Shown: positions 1 through 15,973, counted from the first letter of the stretch. The stretch is 64,000 bases of DNA from Cruorifilaria tuberocauda (GCA_013365365.1 JABVXU010000029.1:124001-188000), one strand, 5' to 3'. Made by a program: numbers and translations. The notes: generated by a model not told the origin, from the sequence alone.

Positions 1-196
1 TCGTTCTTAGTTGTTAGTGCTTCTAAGCCTAGTTTGTTGAAGTTATCATGTTTTGTTCAAATCAAACTGCTTTTTTATTGAATTGCAACATGAATAGGCA
101 AAAGAAACAAGGGAGGAAATAAAGAGGAGTGTGGAATTTGGGGGAAAAGGAAGAATTAGCGGTTTTAAAAGTGGCAAGAATAGTTTGAATTTTTAG
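1..196 (+). other. Probable intron of the PLAA/UFD3 gene
   Basis: No coding sequence is recognisable here. The stretch ends in an acceptor-like TTTTTAG directly before the first recognisable WD40 exon, so it is most simply an intron of the gene that enters from the left. The only open frame, on the minus strand, has no family resemblance. Confidence 0.5.
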
Positions 197-3100
197 TTTG
201 CACGCTATATGTTGACACTGAAAATGGAAAATTAATGAGTGGTTCCTGGGATAATAATGCAATAATTTGGCCAATTCAGGAAATCATTAGTGGTTCGGAC
301 TTTAATGTATGTGTTTCCATCTATTTCAATCAAAGAAGTTTATTATAATTCTTTTAAAAATAGTTTCTTTTATTACCTACAGTTATTTTACAATAAGATA
401 TGCCATAACCGTTGTTTTTAACTGCTTCTTATATCCATCTTTTGTAATCTATTCAGCAATGAAATAAAAGCAAAATTCAAGTAACTGGACATTTCTGTAA
501 GATTTATGGAGGTTATTATTTCCTTATGTTAGAACCTTTAATTTTTACTTTGTTTCTTGCAGGCACTATGTTTAGTAGGCCATAAATTGTCTGTTTGGGC
601 GGTCGCCTCCATACCTGAACGATCAGATTTCTATCTGACTGGTTCAGCGGATTTGACAATTAAGTTTTGGCGAGGTGATAATGAAGTAAACTCGTTTTCT
701 GGTTCGTTTAAATCTTGCGTAATTTTCATGTTGCATAAATTTTCATTTAAAGTAAAAATGGTCTATTTGATACGTTACGATGTGACGGTGATGCTAGCCA
801 TTAAATTTTCATGTTCAATCCATTTTTTTGGAACTTGCGTGTTATATTCGACGCATTCTTTCATAATTTTTTGTTGTGTTAAATTTAAAACTGGAACTCA
901 GAAAACCAGAAAAATGTTTATTAAAATTTTAAACATTTTTTATTCTTTCTTTCAGGTCATGAAGATGTTGTGCGATCTCTTGCAGTATTATCGAAGCAAA
1001 GATTTCTCTCGGCTGCTAATGATTTCACAATTCGTTTGTGGGACATCGACTCTGGTGTTTGTCTTCAAAGATATAGTTCTTTGAGTGGAGAATATATATA
1101 CAGGTTTTTATGAAAATGTATCACTTTCCTGATAACATAAATTAATACTCTAATATACTTTAACTTAATTTATGGAATTCGAAAAATAGTTGACAATTAC
1201 CTTATTTGATGAATAGATGTACATGGCTTTACTATCCCTCAGGACGGTAGCTCAAGTCTTCAATGGTTTGTTGGTCTTGTTTCATCATTTATAATTGATT
1301 TGTTGATTTTCTCTTTTGGAACTATTGAAAAACTTATCCATTTTTTGTTTCAGTTTGGCATATGCCAATATATCGGGACATAATTTGATGGCTAATTCTG
1401 GTGAAGGTGGTTTTCTGGAAATATGGAATGTAAACGATGATGGGTCATTGATTCATAAGCAGTTGATTAGGACACCGGCACAAAGCCTTTGGTCTCTTAC
1501 TTTCTTGAAAAATGGTGATATCGCAGTTGGTGCTGAGTAAGTTGGTTTGAGCAATCGTGAAGTAATTCAAGGCCCAAATTAAATAAATATTTTCCTAGAT
1601 TCAGTTGAGGTATTTGTAATTAAATTGTGGTTTGCTTACTAGTTTGTCAGTTGTGTGCCAACATTTTCATAATATCGATTCATTTCAGTGATGGCAACAT
1701 TTATATTTTCTCCATTACTACAAATCGAAAAGCAGATGCTATTACAATGGGATCATTCCAGTGCGCTGTTGCTAAAAAAATTGCCCAAGCGGAAGCGATT
1801 CTGGCTGCTCAGGTAAAATTTAAAGCAATGCTTCGATATTAGCTCAACTTCAAACTTACATTAAAATATAACGGATTATTTGGCATTATGCGATTTGGAT
1901 ATTTGCTGCATTGGCGATACGTTTTTGAAAGAGTATTTTGAAGACATTGGAAAAAACAATTGAAATGCACATATTTTTGTAGTGAAGATATGTTTACACT
2001 TTGTAGTTTTTTCAAAAAACTATTAGTTTGTGATTTTTAGCAGAATGAAATTGTTAAAATCAAAGTAGCATTGGATGACGGAGAACCAAATATCGAATTG
2101 CGATATAAAAAAGGATCAGATCCATATGATGCTGCGCAAACATTTTTGATGGTTTGCCGTTTTTTCTTGTTCTACTGTCTGATTGATCACTGTGTTTGTA
2201 ATTTTCAAGTTTTTAGTGTTTCAGGAGAATAATTTACCTGCATCATACATGAATGAAGTTGCGCAGTACATTATCGAGAATATACCAGAAGCACGCCAAG
2301 CAACTAATAAGAAAATGAGTCAGTCACAGCCAACTCAAAAAGTTCTTGTGGATGGAAAGGCGAGATATCAAATTCTAATAATGCTAAAAAGAAAAAATTT
2401 TGAATTGTAGAAGACTAAAGTTATCGTATCAAAATAATTAGGCCTAACAATATTAAATTAAAGCACACTATTATTGGTATGTAATAAGCTTCACTCTACG
2501 AAGCATCCTGCAAAATGTTTTTAATTTTTTAAATTTTTTCAGGAGTGGGATTATGTGTTTGATGTAACAACCGAAGATGGACGAGTTTTGAAATTACCAT
2601 ACAATGTGGGTGAAGATACAAATTGGGCAGCGCAGCGCTTTGTTGAAAAACATAATCTTCCTGTAAAGTTTTTGGAGAAAGTTAGTTTCAGCTTTTTGGC
2701 TTTTATCAAGACGTTCAGTTCATTAAACCATCCCCAAAATTTTTCAGCTAAATTAAAAGGAGAATTTGAGTGTTGAAACATTAACAATTGATGATCGTAA
2801 TCTGTTAAATCTCAGGTTTCTACGCTTCTTCGTCTTCAAGTTCCTGGAACATTTAACAACGCCAGCAGTGGAGGGTTTAGCAGTTTCAGTGATCCTTTCA
2901 CAGGTTTGAAATGTTTTACCAAAAAAGAGACTATGTTTAAATTTTTGAGAAATTTATTATTAAAAAAATTCATCTTAATTTTAGAAGGGCGTTATGTCCC
3001 TGGTGAAACTGAAAATCGTCAACCTTCAAATGGGATAAAATCTGTTACGGATCCTTTTACTGGTGGAAATGCATATGTTTCAAATTCTGCTGCAATGATG

Positions 3101-5460
3101 TCAAATGTTCGTTTACCGATCGGTGAGTTTTTTAATAAATCATTCCTAAAACATGTCATATATGCTATAGCCCCTATATGTATGACTTCAATGAATTGGA
3201 GAGAGAGCTCAGCAGAGAACAAACTATGCAAGTTTGCTGAGCAACATTTTTGCAATTTTATTTTTTTTTCTTAACTATTTTCAGATAAAAAACGACCACG
3301 TAGTGAATTTGTCCCACTATCCAATTTTTTTCAATTTGGTATCGAACAAGCTTCAACTAAAGCAATTATAAAGCTCAGGGAATTAAATGAAATTCAAACT
3401 AAACATAAGTTAAACGAAGAACAGGTATTTATTTTTGCATAGAAATTGAGAATTCAGGAATAGAAATTCTAACAGCAGAATTAGAACCGTTCTTTTCGAT
3501 ATTTATATTTACTTGAATCTTGTTCTATATATATACTTCAATACTTTGTGAGATTATATTTTGTAATAATTATAGGTAAGAGTTTAAAGTCAACTTATTA
3601 TTTTTTAAAAGTATTTCCATGCTTTAAATCGTTAACTGTAATTATTTCAGTTATGCGCTCTAGAAGATATTTTGAAAACTTCAACGTATGATCCACGAGA
3701 TATTCATGTTTCTGCAATTGATGCAGGTTTCGGATGGGATATGGGTTCGTACTCCGTTGTTCTTTGTTTTAGATATTTTAGGTGGATCTAAAAAAAACGG
3801 TTTTTAGATTTATTATATACATAAATCATAATTTGAAACGAATGAAAGAAACATAATTTGTTGCTACGTCAATCATTTGAAGAAGGGCAGTTTCAATCAA
3901 TTTAGAGTCATTACGCATATTCCTTGACATGCCTTTTTTTTGAATAGTGTGGACTTAGTCCACCATCTTGTAAGAACTTGAAGTTAGAAAGAAGTTATGT
4001 CATTTACTCAGTATTTTATTTAATTCTTTTCTCTTGAATTCGATTGAATATTACAGTTTCCGTTTCATCAGGTTTCTCCTCTAAATAATATTTGTTTGTA
4101 ATATGCATCATGAAATTGATTTCAGGTACAATTATTCCTGTAATGGATGTATTTCGTTTAGCACTTTTAAATCGTACCCTAAATAGAATTTATTGCTCCT
4201 TGGATGCAGAAGACGAAAAGCCTCCCAGAGGTTTCGAAACAATGCAGCGGTTGACTAATTTTTTGGTAAATTTCTGAAAAATATGGTTGAGATATCGTGT
4301 GATTGAGTGATTGTAGTGTGACGTGGTGCATCTCTATTGAATAACATGATAATTTACACCCACTTACTGCATGCTGAATGGCAGTTGGGCTGTTATATTA
4401 TGTGATTAATATTATGTGTTAAATATAACATGCATTTCTGATTCTTTCAATCGGGAATATATGATGTTATACTTAACTCTAATATTTAAATTTCTCCTTT
4501 CTCTGGAATAAATTTTGAAGTTTCTGAAAGAATTTTTTGATTATAATTTTTGTTCTTGTTGAAAATTGCAGATAAGTGCAAATTCTGATCCAATTCGTAT
4601 TTTGGCATGCCGAGCCATGGCCAATGCTGCCATGCATCAATGGGGTCGTTCAATGCTCATTCATGATGTTAACACAACAATTAAATGCGTTGCAGCGCAG
4701 CTGAATAGTGCGAAGCATGCTTTACAAGTACGTGGATATTTTTGCCCAACATCGTTGTACTGATAATCCTACAGTATCATTTTGGAAAATTCATGATGAT
4801 ACTAATTACTTTCGATTTCGATTTCATCAGTATGAAAAAATGATTTCTAGCTTGCCGCAACAACAGCTTTGGCAAATTGGGCACTAATTTTATTGCGCCA
4901 CACAGAATCTGGGAAGGTAGCTGAACTTGGTCCGCGCGAAGATGCATTACGAGCTATTATTCAGGTTTTACATGAAATATTTTCATTATTTCGAGTCGAA
5001 TTTTTTGACTTTAAAATTTCCATTTAATCTTCCATATGAAAAAATCAGTAAGAAATTTTTCTGTTAAAAATGTCAAGTATGACCTTGGAGAAGTAACCTA
5101 TTGTTATTTATTAGTTTTTCGCTGAACATTGCAAGATATTTGTTTATGCTAAATAGAACTATTTAGGCTATCGAAAATGTCACAAGTTTTGGTGATTTCA
5201 ATCAATTAGCTCTAATCCGACTTCTTCAAGCAATCGTAACATTAATGTGGGGTGATGTTGCTGTTATTCAGGTTATTGAAAGTTCTTTTTTCAATATTTA
5301 AACTCAATTAATATTTTTTAAACTTTAATCTTGCAAGTAGTTTTAGCTGGCCAAAGAACGGGATATTATTGGAATAATGAACCGAATTAAAGATGCTACG
5401 GTGGATGAGTCTGGAAAAGCTATTGCGAGAGACATTACTGAAATGGCGTATTCATTATGA
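197..5460 (+). CDS. ufd-3: PLAA / UFD3 ubiquitin-binding WD40-PFU-PUL protein (5' partial)
   Basis: Homologue of phospholipase A2-activating protein (yeast Doa1/Ufd3), a cofactor of the p97/Cdc48 ATPase that binds ubiquitin and acts in protein turnover. Exons: 197-306, 563-701, 956-1103, 1354-1536, 1689-1812, 2044-2151, 2225-2359, 2543-2680, 2816-2903, 2985-3122, 3285-3424, 3651-3744, 4126-4265, 4572-4727, 4851-4964, 5167-5271, 5347-5460. They join in frame to about 723 residues ending in TGA. WD40 blades come first (GSWDNNAIIW, LTGSADLTIKFW, AANDFTIRLWD, then NGDIAVGA). Next are a PFU-like segment (2044-2359) and a clear PFU domain (2543-2680; WDYVF, LPYNVGED). Repeated DPFTGG and GRYVPG linkers follow, and from 3285 a helical PUL domain. 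The first blades lie outside the window. The intron after 2359 appears to use a GC donor. The family assignment is strong. Confidence 0.9.
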
Positions 5461-7179
5461 AAACTTGCTTTATAAATTTTTTGCGAACAAACGCTATTCA
5501 TTGTACGATATGCAGCTATGCATTCTGGCAATAATGCATAGCCGCATATAGCTCAATGAATAGTGATTTTATGAGTGAGATGTTTGTTTCTTCTATTGTT
5601 CCAGTAATCTGATGGGCCTTTTTTGTATGTTGTAAACCTATCATGTTTACGGGTTAATATGAATAACTGCAGAGGGATTCCGATGATAGTATTGAATTTA
5701 GAAGGATGCTATAGTGATCCATTATTGAGATGTTCTTTTTTTGAAGTAAAAATTGTCTTATCAATGTTGTATTCAACGATTTGTTCTGCCGATGTGTCTG
5801 CATTCCGATTTTACTGCATCACATGAAAAAGTTTGAGAATTTTTATTGTTAAATTGTACCTTTGGCGATGTTTTATGCGTGCGCATGTGTGTATTGTGTG
5901 CGTGTGTATGCTGTCTGCACATACTTATCGTGTCGAAATTACTTCTTTTATCAAGAAATCAAATAAATTACTTATATATTTGGAAACACTCCATTTTTCC
6001 CTTTTGATGAAGAATATAATTCAGGTAAAAAAAGTAAATTTTTAAGAAAACAATAACGATCATCAGAAACTGCTACTAATCTAAATTTTCACAAATGAAA
6101 AATCATAAGTGATATAAAGCGATTACAAAATAAAGTTAGTAGCATTATCTGATCTGGAAACAATATTCTCGAAATTTAAACAACCCAAAATCATTGGATT
6201 AATTTCACAAAATCTGGTCTCATGCAATGTGATTTGAAAAAGGAAGTTTGAGATTATGCAATAATTGACAAGAATTTAAAAAATTGCGAGTAGAAAATTT
6301 TGATCTATTAGCAGATTTGTTTTAAAACATTAATAACAAATTATGGTTCTTGGTAACTAATATCTATGCGTAATCGATTTTTGGTTAATCGAGATCTTTT
6401 CTGAACTGAGGATTTTAACACTTTAGAAGTAAATAGAAAAGTAAAAAGTAATCATCTCATACTTGAATAGTTGTAATTTTGCCTTTAAGATTTGCTCGAA
6501 TTTTAATTGGATCAAGTTATAATTTACTCAAGAGTTGGCCGAAACCTTTCAGATGCATTTCTTGAGATCATATGTTTATCAGTTTTATCTGTTTAAGTAT
6601 GCCAATTGATATACTCTTGCACATTACTGGAATAATTTGGTAGAAACAAATTGCAGTGTTAAAATTTCAGATGATTAATGAATATTTTGGAGTAAAATGC
6701 AAAATTTGCATTGAATAAAATTTTCTACAATTGACTAAAGAAAAATTCACTGAAATAATTATATTTTGACTTTTTTGAGAGTTTTTTTTTTCAAACTTAT
6801 AGCAGATGAAAACAATTTAAAATTTCTTAATTTACCATTTCAGTTTTGATTTCTCTAATTTCATTCCAAATTATTAATCAATCAATCAATCATATATAAT
6901 TATGTTCTGTTTCTAATCGAGGAAAGTACTAATTGTTTTTCAAAAAGTTATGAACTGATAAAAATAGAATGAATGGTTAACTTCTCTCTTGAAAACTACA
7001 CAAATTAGAGGAAGTAATGAAGAGTAGAGAAGACGAAAGAGAAGAAAGGAAAGATAATTCTTAACAAATATTAAAGATTGATAAAATGGAATGAATGATT
7101 GTATTCTTTTCTTTACGTATTTTTCATTTCTCATTTTAAATTGCCTATTCAGCTTACTACTCTTTCAATTAGATTTCTC

Positions 7180-7224
7180 GTCTCTTTCTTCTCTCTCTTT
7201 CTCTCTCTTTCCCCCTCTCTCTCC
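7180..7224. repeat. CT-rich polypyrimidine tract
   Basis: An imperfect CT/TTTC run of about 45 bases in the intergenic region upstream of the NIM1-like kinase. It is simple sequence with no coding meaning. Confidence 0.8.
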
Positions 7225-9174
7225 TTTATTTTGCCATCTATTCCATTATTGATAACCAATTAATTACTGGCAAGGAGAAAATTGTTTCCTCTAATTAATT
7301 GTGCAAAATGATGATGATTTAACTATTCGTCACATTTATGAATAAATCAACCAATAAATAAGCCTTGCGGTAATAATTTTTCATTTGATATATTATTTGA
7401 TTATTAAATTTTCCGGAAATCTGTCTGTTCTCCTTCCTTTCCGTTTTAATTTCAGTTTTCTCTTCTTTTTGATTAATCTTACAGAGTTATTTTACCTTTT
7501 GGTTTCAAAAATTTTCATTTCTCCTCTCTTTCTATCAAAAATGGGAATATCACTAGAAGCTTATGAGTTTTGACAGAATAAATTAAAATTAAATTTATCA
7601 TTTTTTCTAGAAGAAGTAAGAGAATGAAAATACGGTTAAAGGAAAAGTAAAATACCGGGAAAGGCAAAATTATACTTTAATTTGCATATGTTATCAAACT
7701 ATCTCATTTTATTATCTTTTCGATATACCATTTTCTAAATGTAAGTAAAGGATCATAAAACACGCAGAAAAGAAAGAACAAATGAAAGAATGATTTTCAT
7801 ATTACATTTCAAGAATCATACAAAAACATTAAAGTTAATTTTTGGATTTGAATCAAAAAAGGTTTCAGGGAAATGAAATGTTGGTTATCGATATAATATT
7901 GTAGTCGAATTTCTTGAAAAAAGAATAATAATCCGCACTCGATCATTAATGACAAATGATTCATTAACAATGTTTTTCCCATTATGAATATCTTCTAATC
8001 AAATACGAACTTAGTATTGTTTGTTATGGCTAACTTATTTGAACTTATGTTCATTGCTTTTATTTCATGTAAAATAACGAAGCTAATTTTCATTTTCCAC
8101 GTGTATCTAATTTTCCGCAATTGTTCATTTCTCATTTTCCGCTTAATTGTATGGATTTTACGCAATCATGCATTTGTAGGCATTATTTTTTATACTCAAA
8201 TGGTTTTCAGTACTTATATACGTGTATAACGTATGATTTTTAACTCCCACACAACCATTAATTTGCATTTGCTTACTCATTTATTGGTTTGCCTCACTTA
8301 TATGCTAATAAATTAAGCAACCACTCATTTGATGAATACTTGTTGGCTTATTAATTAATTCATTTGCTTCATTTTCCAACTGTCTGTTAAATCTTGCATT
8401 TATTGAATTCCTTAAAGCATTTTATTTCTTTCATCTAACCTTTCTTATCTTTGCTAATAATTAGCTTGTCATTTGTTTTCGTTGCTTATCATAGGATTAA
8501 AAATTAAAATTTTTTTGAATTTCAAATAACATTGCTTAGTGTTTATTTTTCTTAAAAATTATTTAAGTGTAATTGTATTAGAATTTTTTTGAACTAATTT
8601 TTAATTCTCTTAGCTAATCAGATAATGAATTTATTCGTCAGAAATAATAGCGGAGAATTTAACTGATAACAAGATAGATAGTTGACCTGAAATACTCTCT
8701 GAACCGATTAATCTATCTATCATAGAAATGAATAGTCTTATCGCTTATCAATTACCAAGCGAGCCATACATGAGTAATCAATTACCGATGGCAATTTTAG
8801 TTTATGTAAGTATGAGTGGAAATTTAATTTTTTCATTATATCCATAAGGATAAATTTATTGTTGACATTAAAATTTTCTTTGAATTTTAGAAAATTGAAT
8901 TTTTTCATTTTCTTTTTTGCTTAGTCTTCTAAACATGCAGATAAAATATAATTTTTTAAATGAGCTTTATTATTTTTATTTCTCAAAGTGCATTCGAAGT
9001 CATGAAAATAGGAGTTAGTAGTGAGAAAATTCACGAGAATCAAAATATAATTAAATCGAATTCCACAACTACAGCATAATAAGGCACATTTCAATCGGAA
9101 TTCAAATTCATTTACATACTCCAATATTGTTATGCCTAGGTTATGTATAATCAGGTAATGAAATTTTATGACTA

Positions 9175-9184
9175 AAACTTTTAG
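9175..9184 (+). promoter_or_regulatory. Candidate trans-splice acceptor of the NIM1-like kinase
   Basis: The sequence AAAACTTTTAG ends 15 bases before the chosen ATG and no coding exon is seen upstream. In nematodes this pattern fits a spliced-leader acceptor. This is inference; a 5' UTR intron would look the same. Confidence 0.4.
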
Positions 9185-9199
9185 AATAGAATAATTAAA

Positions 9200-12162
<2,963 letters not shown>

Positions 12163-13385
12163 TTCATATTACAAATATAAGCTCTTATTTCTTGCTTTTA
12201 ACATCAAAATACAATTGAATGTTTTCACATGCAATCATGCATCGTTTAAATTATCTACTAAAATTTGATCTAGACATTAATTTAAGGAAAAATAACTAAA
12301 TTGTTTTTAATAAATGAGAATTCTGAAATGCAATTAATAAAATTAATGATTTCTTGTGAAAAAGAGCGTTGAAAAACAAGAGTTACGCTTGAGTTTTTGT
12401 AATTATAAAATTACTTTCAAATTTAGCTTGAATTTTATTTTTCATTTTAATGAATAACTTTTGCGTCATTACAGATTCGAAACGAATGTGCGATGATAAG
12501 AAAAACGCTACCAGTATTAATTATGAACAATAAAACTTGCGTGATTTTATAAAACTGCAAATCACTTTAGCTTATCAAGTATTCGTGTCAATGTTACGTA
12601 AGAACACCGGTCCATTAATTTTTATCATTTGCTGACAAACTTCGATAAGAACTCAGTACTTATTGAATATCAAAGTTTCAAAATGTCCGGATAAACATTT
12701 TGAATTAACTAGATTTTGGAATATAATCAATGCTAAATTGACTTCATCACACTGCAAAAATTAATATCCAAGAAGTTGATTAAATCTCTGCTCAGCGATA
12801 TGATTAGAAGCAAAAGAACTGTTCAAATTCTCTTTGTGCACTTTTTTTCTGAACAGAATTATACATTCGATATGGCCAATAAGCAACCCCTAAAAATAGG
12901 GATGAAATTCATGAAAAATGAAGAATTTAAAGTGAGAAAGAAGATATCAATGAAGTTAACTGCCTTCCATCTACACGTTCTTTATGGAGTAACCGAATGA
13001 TTCAATGTATGATATGCGTATAATATGCAACATAATATAACATAGAACAGTTGAAAAAACGAGAAAGTGTTTGCATCACCAATAAATACAATTCTCTGTT
13101 ATCAAAATATAGTTAAACAAACGTATTTATATAACTGAACGTGTTTTGTATGAAATAAAATCAATTAATCAGTTAATCAATCGATATACTAAATATGATA
13201 CTGAATTACAAGTATCAGAGCAACATTGCATAATTTCATTGCTATAATCATATATCATTATTATAATAAGAAGCATTAAATAGCAACAGTAAAGAAAAAG
13301 GCAAAAACTCTAAACAATAATAAAAGTCGTAAATGCTAGTATCTCATGGAATAGTATAAATAGGTTAATCACAAGGCGTGAGAAA
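12163..13385. other. Intergenic region between the kinase and the BEL/Pao remnant
   Basis: About 1.2 kb, AT-rich. The first part should be the kinase 3' UTR. The small open frame near 12776-13000 has no recognisable family, start context or splice signals and is not called. Confidence 0.5.
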
Positions 13386-13558
13386 GTTGATATTACATCT
13401 GTCTGTGTAAACGAATAAACATTCTTGGAACAACTAAATTCTGCACATAATAATGTACCAACTCTCTCAACTTTCCCGATAAAATTTTTCTGGTGCCATG
13501 AGGAGCCGAGAATAATGTCGAAAGCATAACTTCGAACATCGGACCGGCGAAAGAGAAA

Positions 13559-14397
13559 TTGGTACAACTCATCGAGGATGCAAAAAGTATAGATCTAACT
13601 CCTCTCGTGAATGAACTACGCAGACAATATGAACCATCGAAGGAAACATCCAACTGCTCGAACTCTATATCGACATACCCCAATCCATGGATGAGAAGTA
13701 CATGGAACCACGCAGCTACGTCGCTACAGAAGAAAAGGAAGAGGAGAAGTAGATGAAATCATCGTTAAACAAGGTATTATCTCTTTGATATATAGTAGTA
13801 GAGAAACGCTTATAATTTTAAAAATGCATGCGAGAGATATCGAGGCAACACTCGTGCAATTGAGCAAGGCTCAACAAAGTGAACCAGCTCCTCGAACACA
13901 ACCGTTGACCGTAAATTTACCTCAAATGTCACTGCCCACCTTCAGTGCTGATCCTAAAAAGTGGAGGGAATTTTGGAGTGCCTTTGAGGCTGCAGTCCAT
14001 AACCAACCAACGGATTCCCGATATCCAAAAGTTAAACTATCTACTTCCCTGCCTCAAAGGAGAAGCGATATTAGCCATAGGAGGCTACGATATTGCGTCT
14101 GAGGATTATGAGATGGTAAGAGATATTCTAATTAACAAATACGGGAAATCGTTTACCATCAAGAAGTTACTCTATAAAGAACTAGAATCAATCAAAAGAA
14201 ATGACAGAGACTGGGTGACCACAGTAGAAGCGACGGAGCAAATATTACGACAGTTGAAAGCTTTAGGAGATAATCTCAAGCATCCTAGTATAGAAAATAC
14301 TATAGAGTCGAGATTAGCTAACTGGATATTAGAAGGAGTATACCGACAGAGAGAAGAGCATGAAGCATGCTCGGTAAAGAACTCCGACTATTCCTAA
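13559..14397 (+). pseudogene. BEL/Pao gag remnant (DUF1759-like)
   Basis: Open pieces in different frames (13559-13756, 13785-14102, 13945-14397) are parts of one broken gag-like protein. Family-typical words are LPTFSADPKKWREFW and AFEAAVHN, then LNYLLPCLKGEA and LINKYG in another frame. The frame changes near 13690-13790 and again near 14010, and a stop follows at 14397. The similarity to the gag region of Pao/BEL elements (DUF1759) is from memory of the family. The copy is clearly broken, and some of the breaks could be sequence errors. Confidence 0.75.
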
Positions 14398-14729
14398 GAA
14401 AGTTGGTTATCAGAAGCCAAGAGGTAATCCGAAACCAAGCTTCCAGTGGTGGGATGATAGAGAGCACACAAGAGACTAAATTACGCACAACCCCATACAA
14501 AAGTCCAGGAGAAACGTCTGTCCTAGTCGCAATCAAGCAACCGAACTCAAGTGGCAATGGGGCAACCACAAAGTTAAAAAGGATTACAAAACAGTCAAGG
14601 AGACCGTGCCTTTTGTAACAGAAACCACTGGGATGGTGATTGCCAAGTTTATCCCACCCTCAAAAAAAGGATGGAACATCTGAGGCGTCTCAATTGTCTC
14701 CAATCAAGACAGAGACCAAAGATTGCAAT

Positions 14730-14790
14730 ACAAGGAAAGGGAAATGTTTCCATTACAAAGATCCACACAATAGTGCATCATGTCCTATCA
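14730..14790 (+). pseudogene. Degenerate CCHC zinc knuckle of the retroelement
   Basis: The reading frame gives KCFHYKDPHNSASCPIK, which has the spacing of the retroelement zinc knuckle seen between gag and protease in BEL/Pao elements. Tyrosine stands where the second zinc-binding cysteine is expected, so metal binding is probably lost. Confidence 0.6.
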
Positions 14791-14914
14791 AATACAAGGA
14801 TAGCACACAAAATGTAGGATCACCAAATCAAACCTCAAATCCACCAACCTCGACAAATGCAATTATGAACTGCATAAGCCACGAAAGCAAAAGGACTTTA
14901 CTTATGTGTAAGGA

Positions 14915-15170
14915 GTGAGTAATCCAAACAACCCGAAAATCTGGGAAAGGACTCTAGCATTATTCGATAGCGGTTCGCAGTTATCATTCATATCTGAAGA
15001 TCTAGCAAACCGACTCGAACTCATAGGAACGGTGAAAGAACTACAAATCGCTTCATTTGGCAATAAATCGCCAACATCGTGTCCTACAATCCAAGTGGAA
15101 GTGGCCGCAATGATAGGACGAGAGAGCATAAAGCTTGATGTCCATATGGTCACATTTTTCAAACACATGA
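14915..15170 (+). pseudogene. BEL/Pao aspartic protease remnant (DUF1758-like)
   Basis: The frame shows ALFDSGSQLSFISEDLANRL, which carries the DSG active-site motif of retroelement proteases of the Pao type, followed by about 45 more protease-like residues. After about 15170 the family resemblance ends and AT-rich sequence takes over. No reverse transcriptase follows, so this copy was cut off or deleted after the protease. Confidence 0.75.
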
Positions 15171-15605
15171 TGTTTACTATTAAAAATTTCATATATAAAT
15201 GTAACAATAATAACAGTAGTTACTCAGTATTAAGAGTTAATGTGTCTGTCTCTCAACTCCTTCCTCAATCAAACTCTGTTTACAGTAATACTCTTTGTCA
15301 TCAATAAATATAAGCAAATCCTTTTGTATTACAATTCCAATTATATTTCAAAGAGAATTGTTCTATCAACCAAGGAACAGTCTTGAATCAAAACTGCTGC
15401 TAAATCAAACAGAGATCAATCACCTAGCGAAACTAAGCGAAGTCATCTAGGTTTCGAAGTCAAGTTGTTACAAAGACACTTGACGCTCATAAACTTCCCC
15501 AACATTCAAGGGAACCTACCCAAATTCATTTGTATAGGAGTATTCAACTATCTCACGCAATTATCATTCAGTTGATATTACGTCTGTCTGTGTAAACGAA
15601 TAAAC

Positions 15606-15973
15606 GTAGTATCGAATAAGAAGCGAGAAATTATGACTTGTTGCAAGTTCAAAGATCATTTTAGGAAACTAATTTCCTTGTCCACCCAAGTAATCTAATA
15701 ATCAAAAATCATAATTTAAAAAAATTGAATAATTTAACAAAACAACTGACTGATTTGAAGCACAATTCATTCACAGAATATCACATAACATCAAAAAAAA
15801 CAACCTACAATATTCTGAAGAAATCTCTCTAGAACTATCGAAATCAACACCAGTCGGAAAGTAAATTAAATGAAGAAAAATTTATTAGTGGAAAATGAAT
15901 TCCATTCTAAGCACACATGTAAATAAAGAAAATCCAGGCACTTCTATATATAGTGTATCCGCTTGATTTTATA
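15606..15973. other. Short intergenic stretch between the retroelement and the transporter 3' end
   Basis: About 370 AT-rich bases with no gene. On the minus strand this is where the SLC35A transcript 3' UTR would lie. Confidence 0.5.

Larger units (their letters stand above)
5461..9199. other. Intergenic region between PLAA and the NIM1-like kinase
   Basis: This is 3.7 kb of AT-rich sequence with no supportable gene on either strand. It should contain the PLAA 3' UTR and the upstream region of the kinase. Visible low-complexity pieces are a TG/GC-rich patch near 5878-5915, short ATCA repeats near 6876-6892 and a CT-rich tract at 7180-7224. Confidence 0.6.
13386..15605 (+). mobile_element. 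Decayed BEL/Pao-like LTR retroelement, no polymerase
   Basis: A 35-base sequence (GTTGATATTAC...GAATAAAC, one mismatch) occurs at 13386-13420 and again at 15571-15605, as expected for remaining parts of two LTRs. A primer-site-like TGGTGCCATG lies at 13491. In between, on the plus strand, are BEL/Pao-type gag coding, a zinc-knuckle-like motif and an aspartic-protease remnant, in the usual order. Reverse transcriptase, RNase H and integrase are missing, leaving only 2.2 kb. Several frame breaks show that it is not functional. Its GC content and codon use are visibly higher than those of the surrounding DNA. True LTR ends and target-site duplication could not be fixed. Confidence 0.75.

Noticed and set aside
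13310..13683. Minus-strand open frames of 85-96 codons
   Set aside because: They lie opposite the retroelement leader and gag remnant and match no family.
14318..14569. Minus-strand frame of 83 codons
   Set aside because: It is the shadow of the plus-strand gag remnant.
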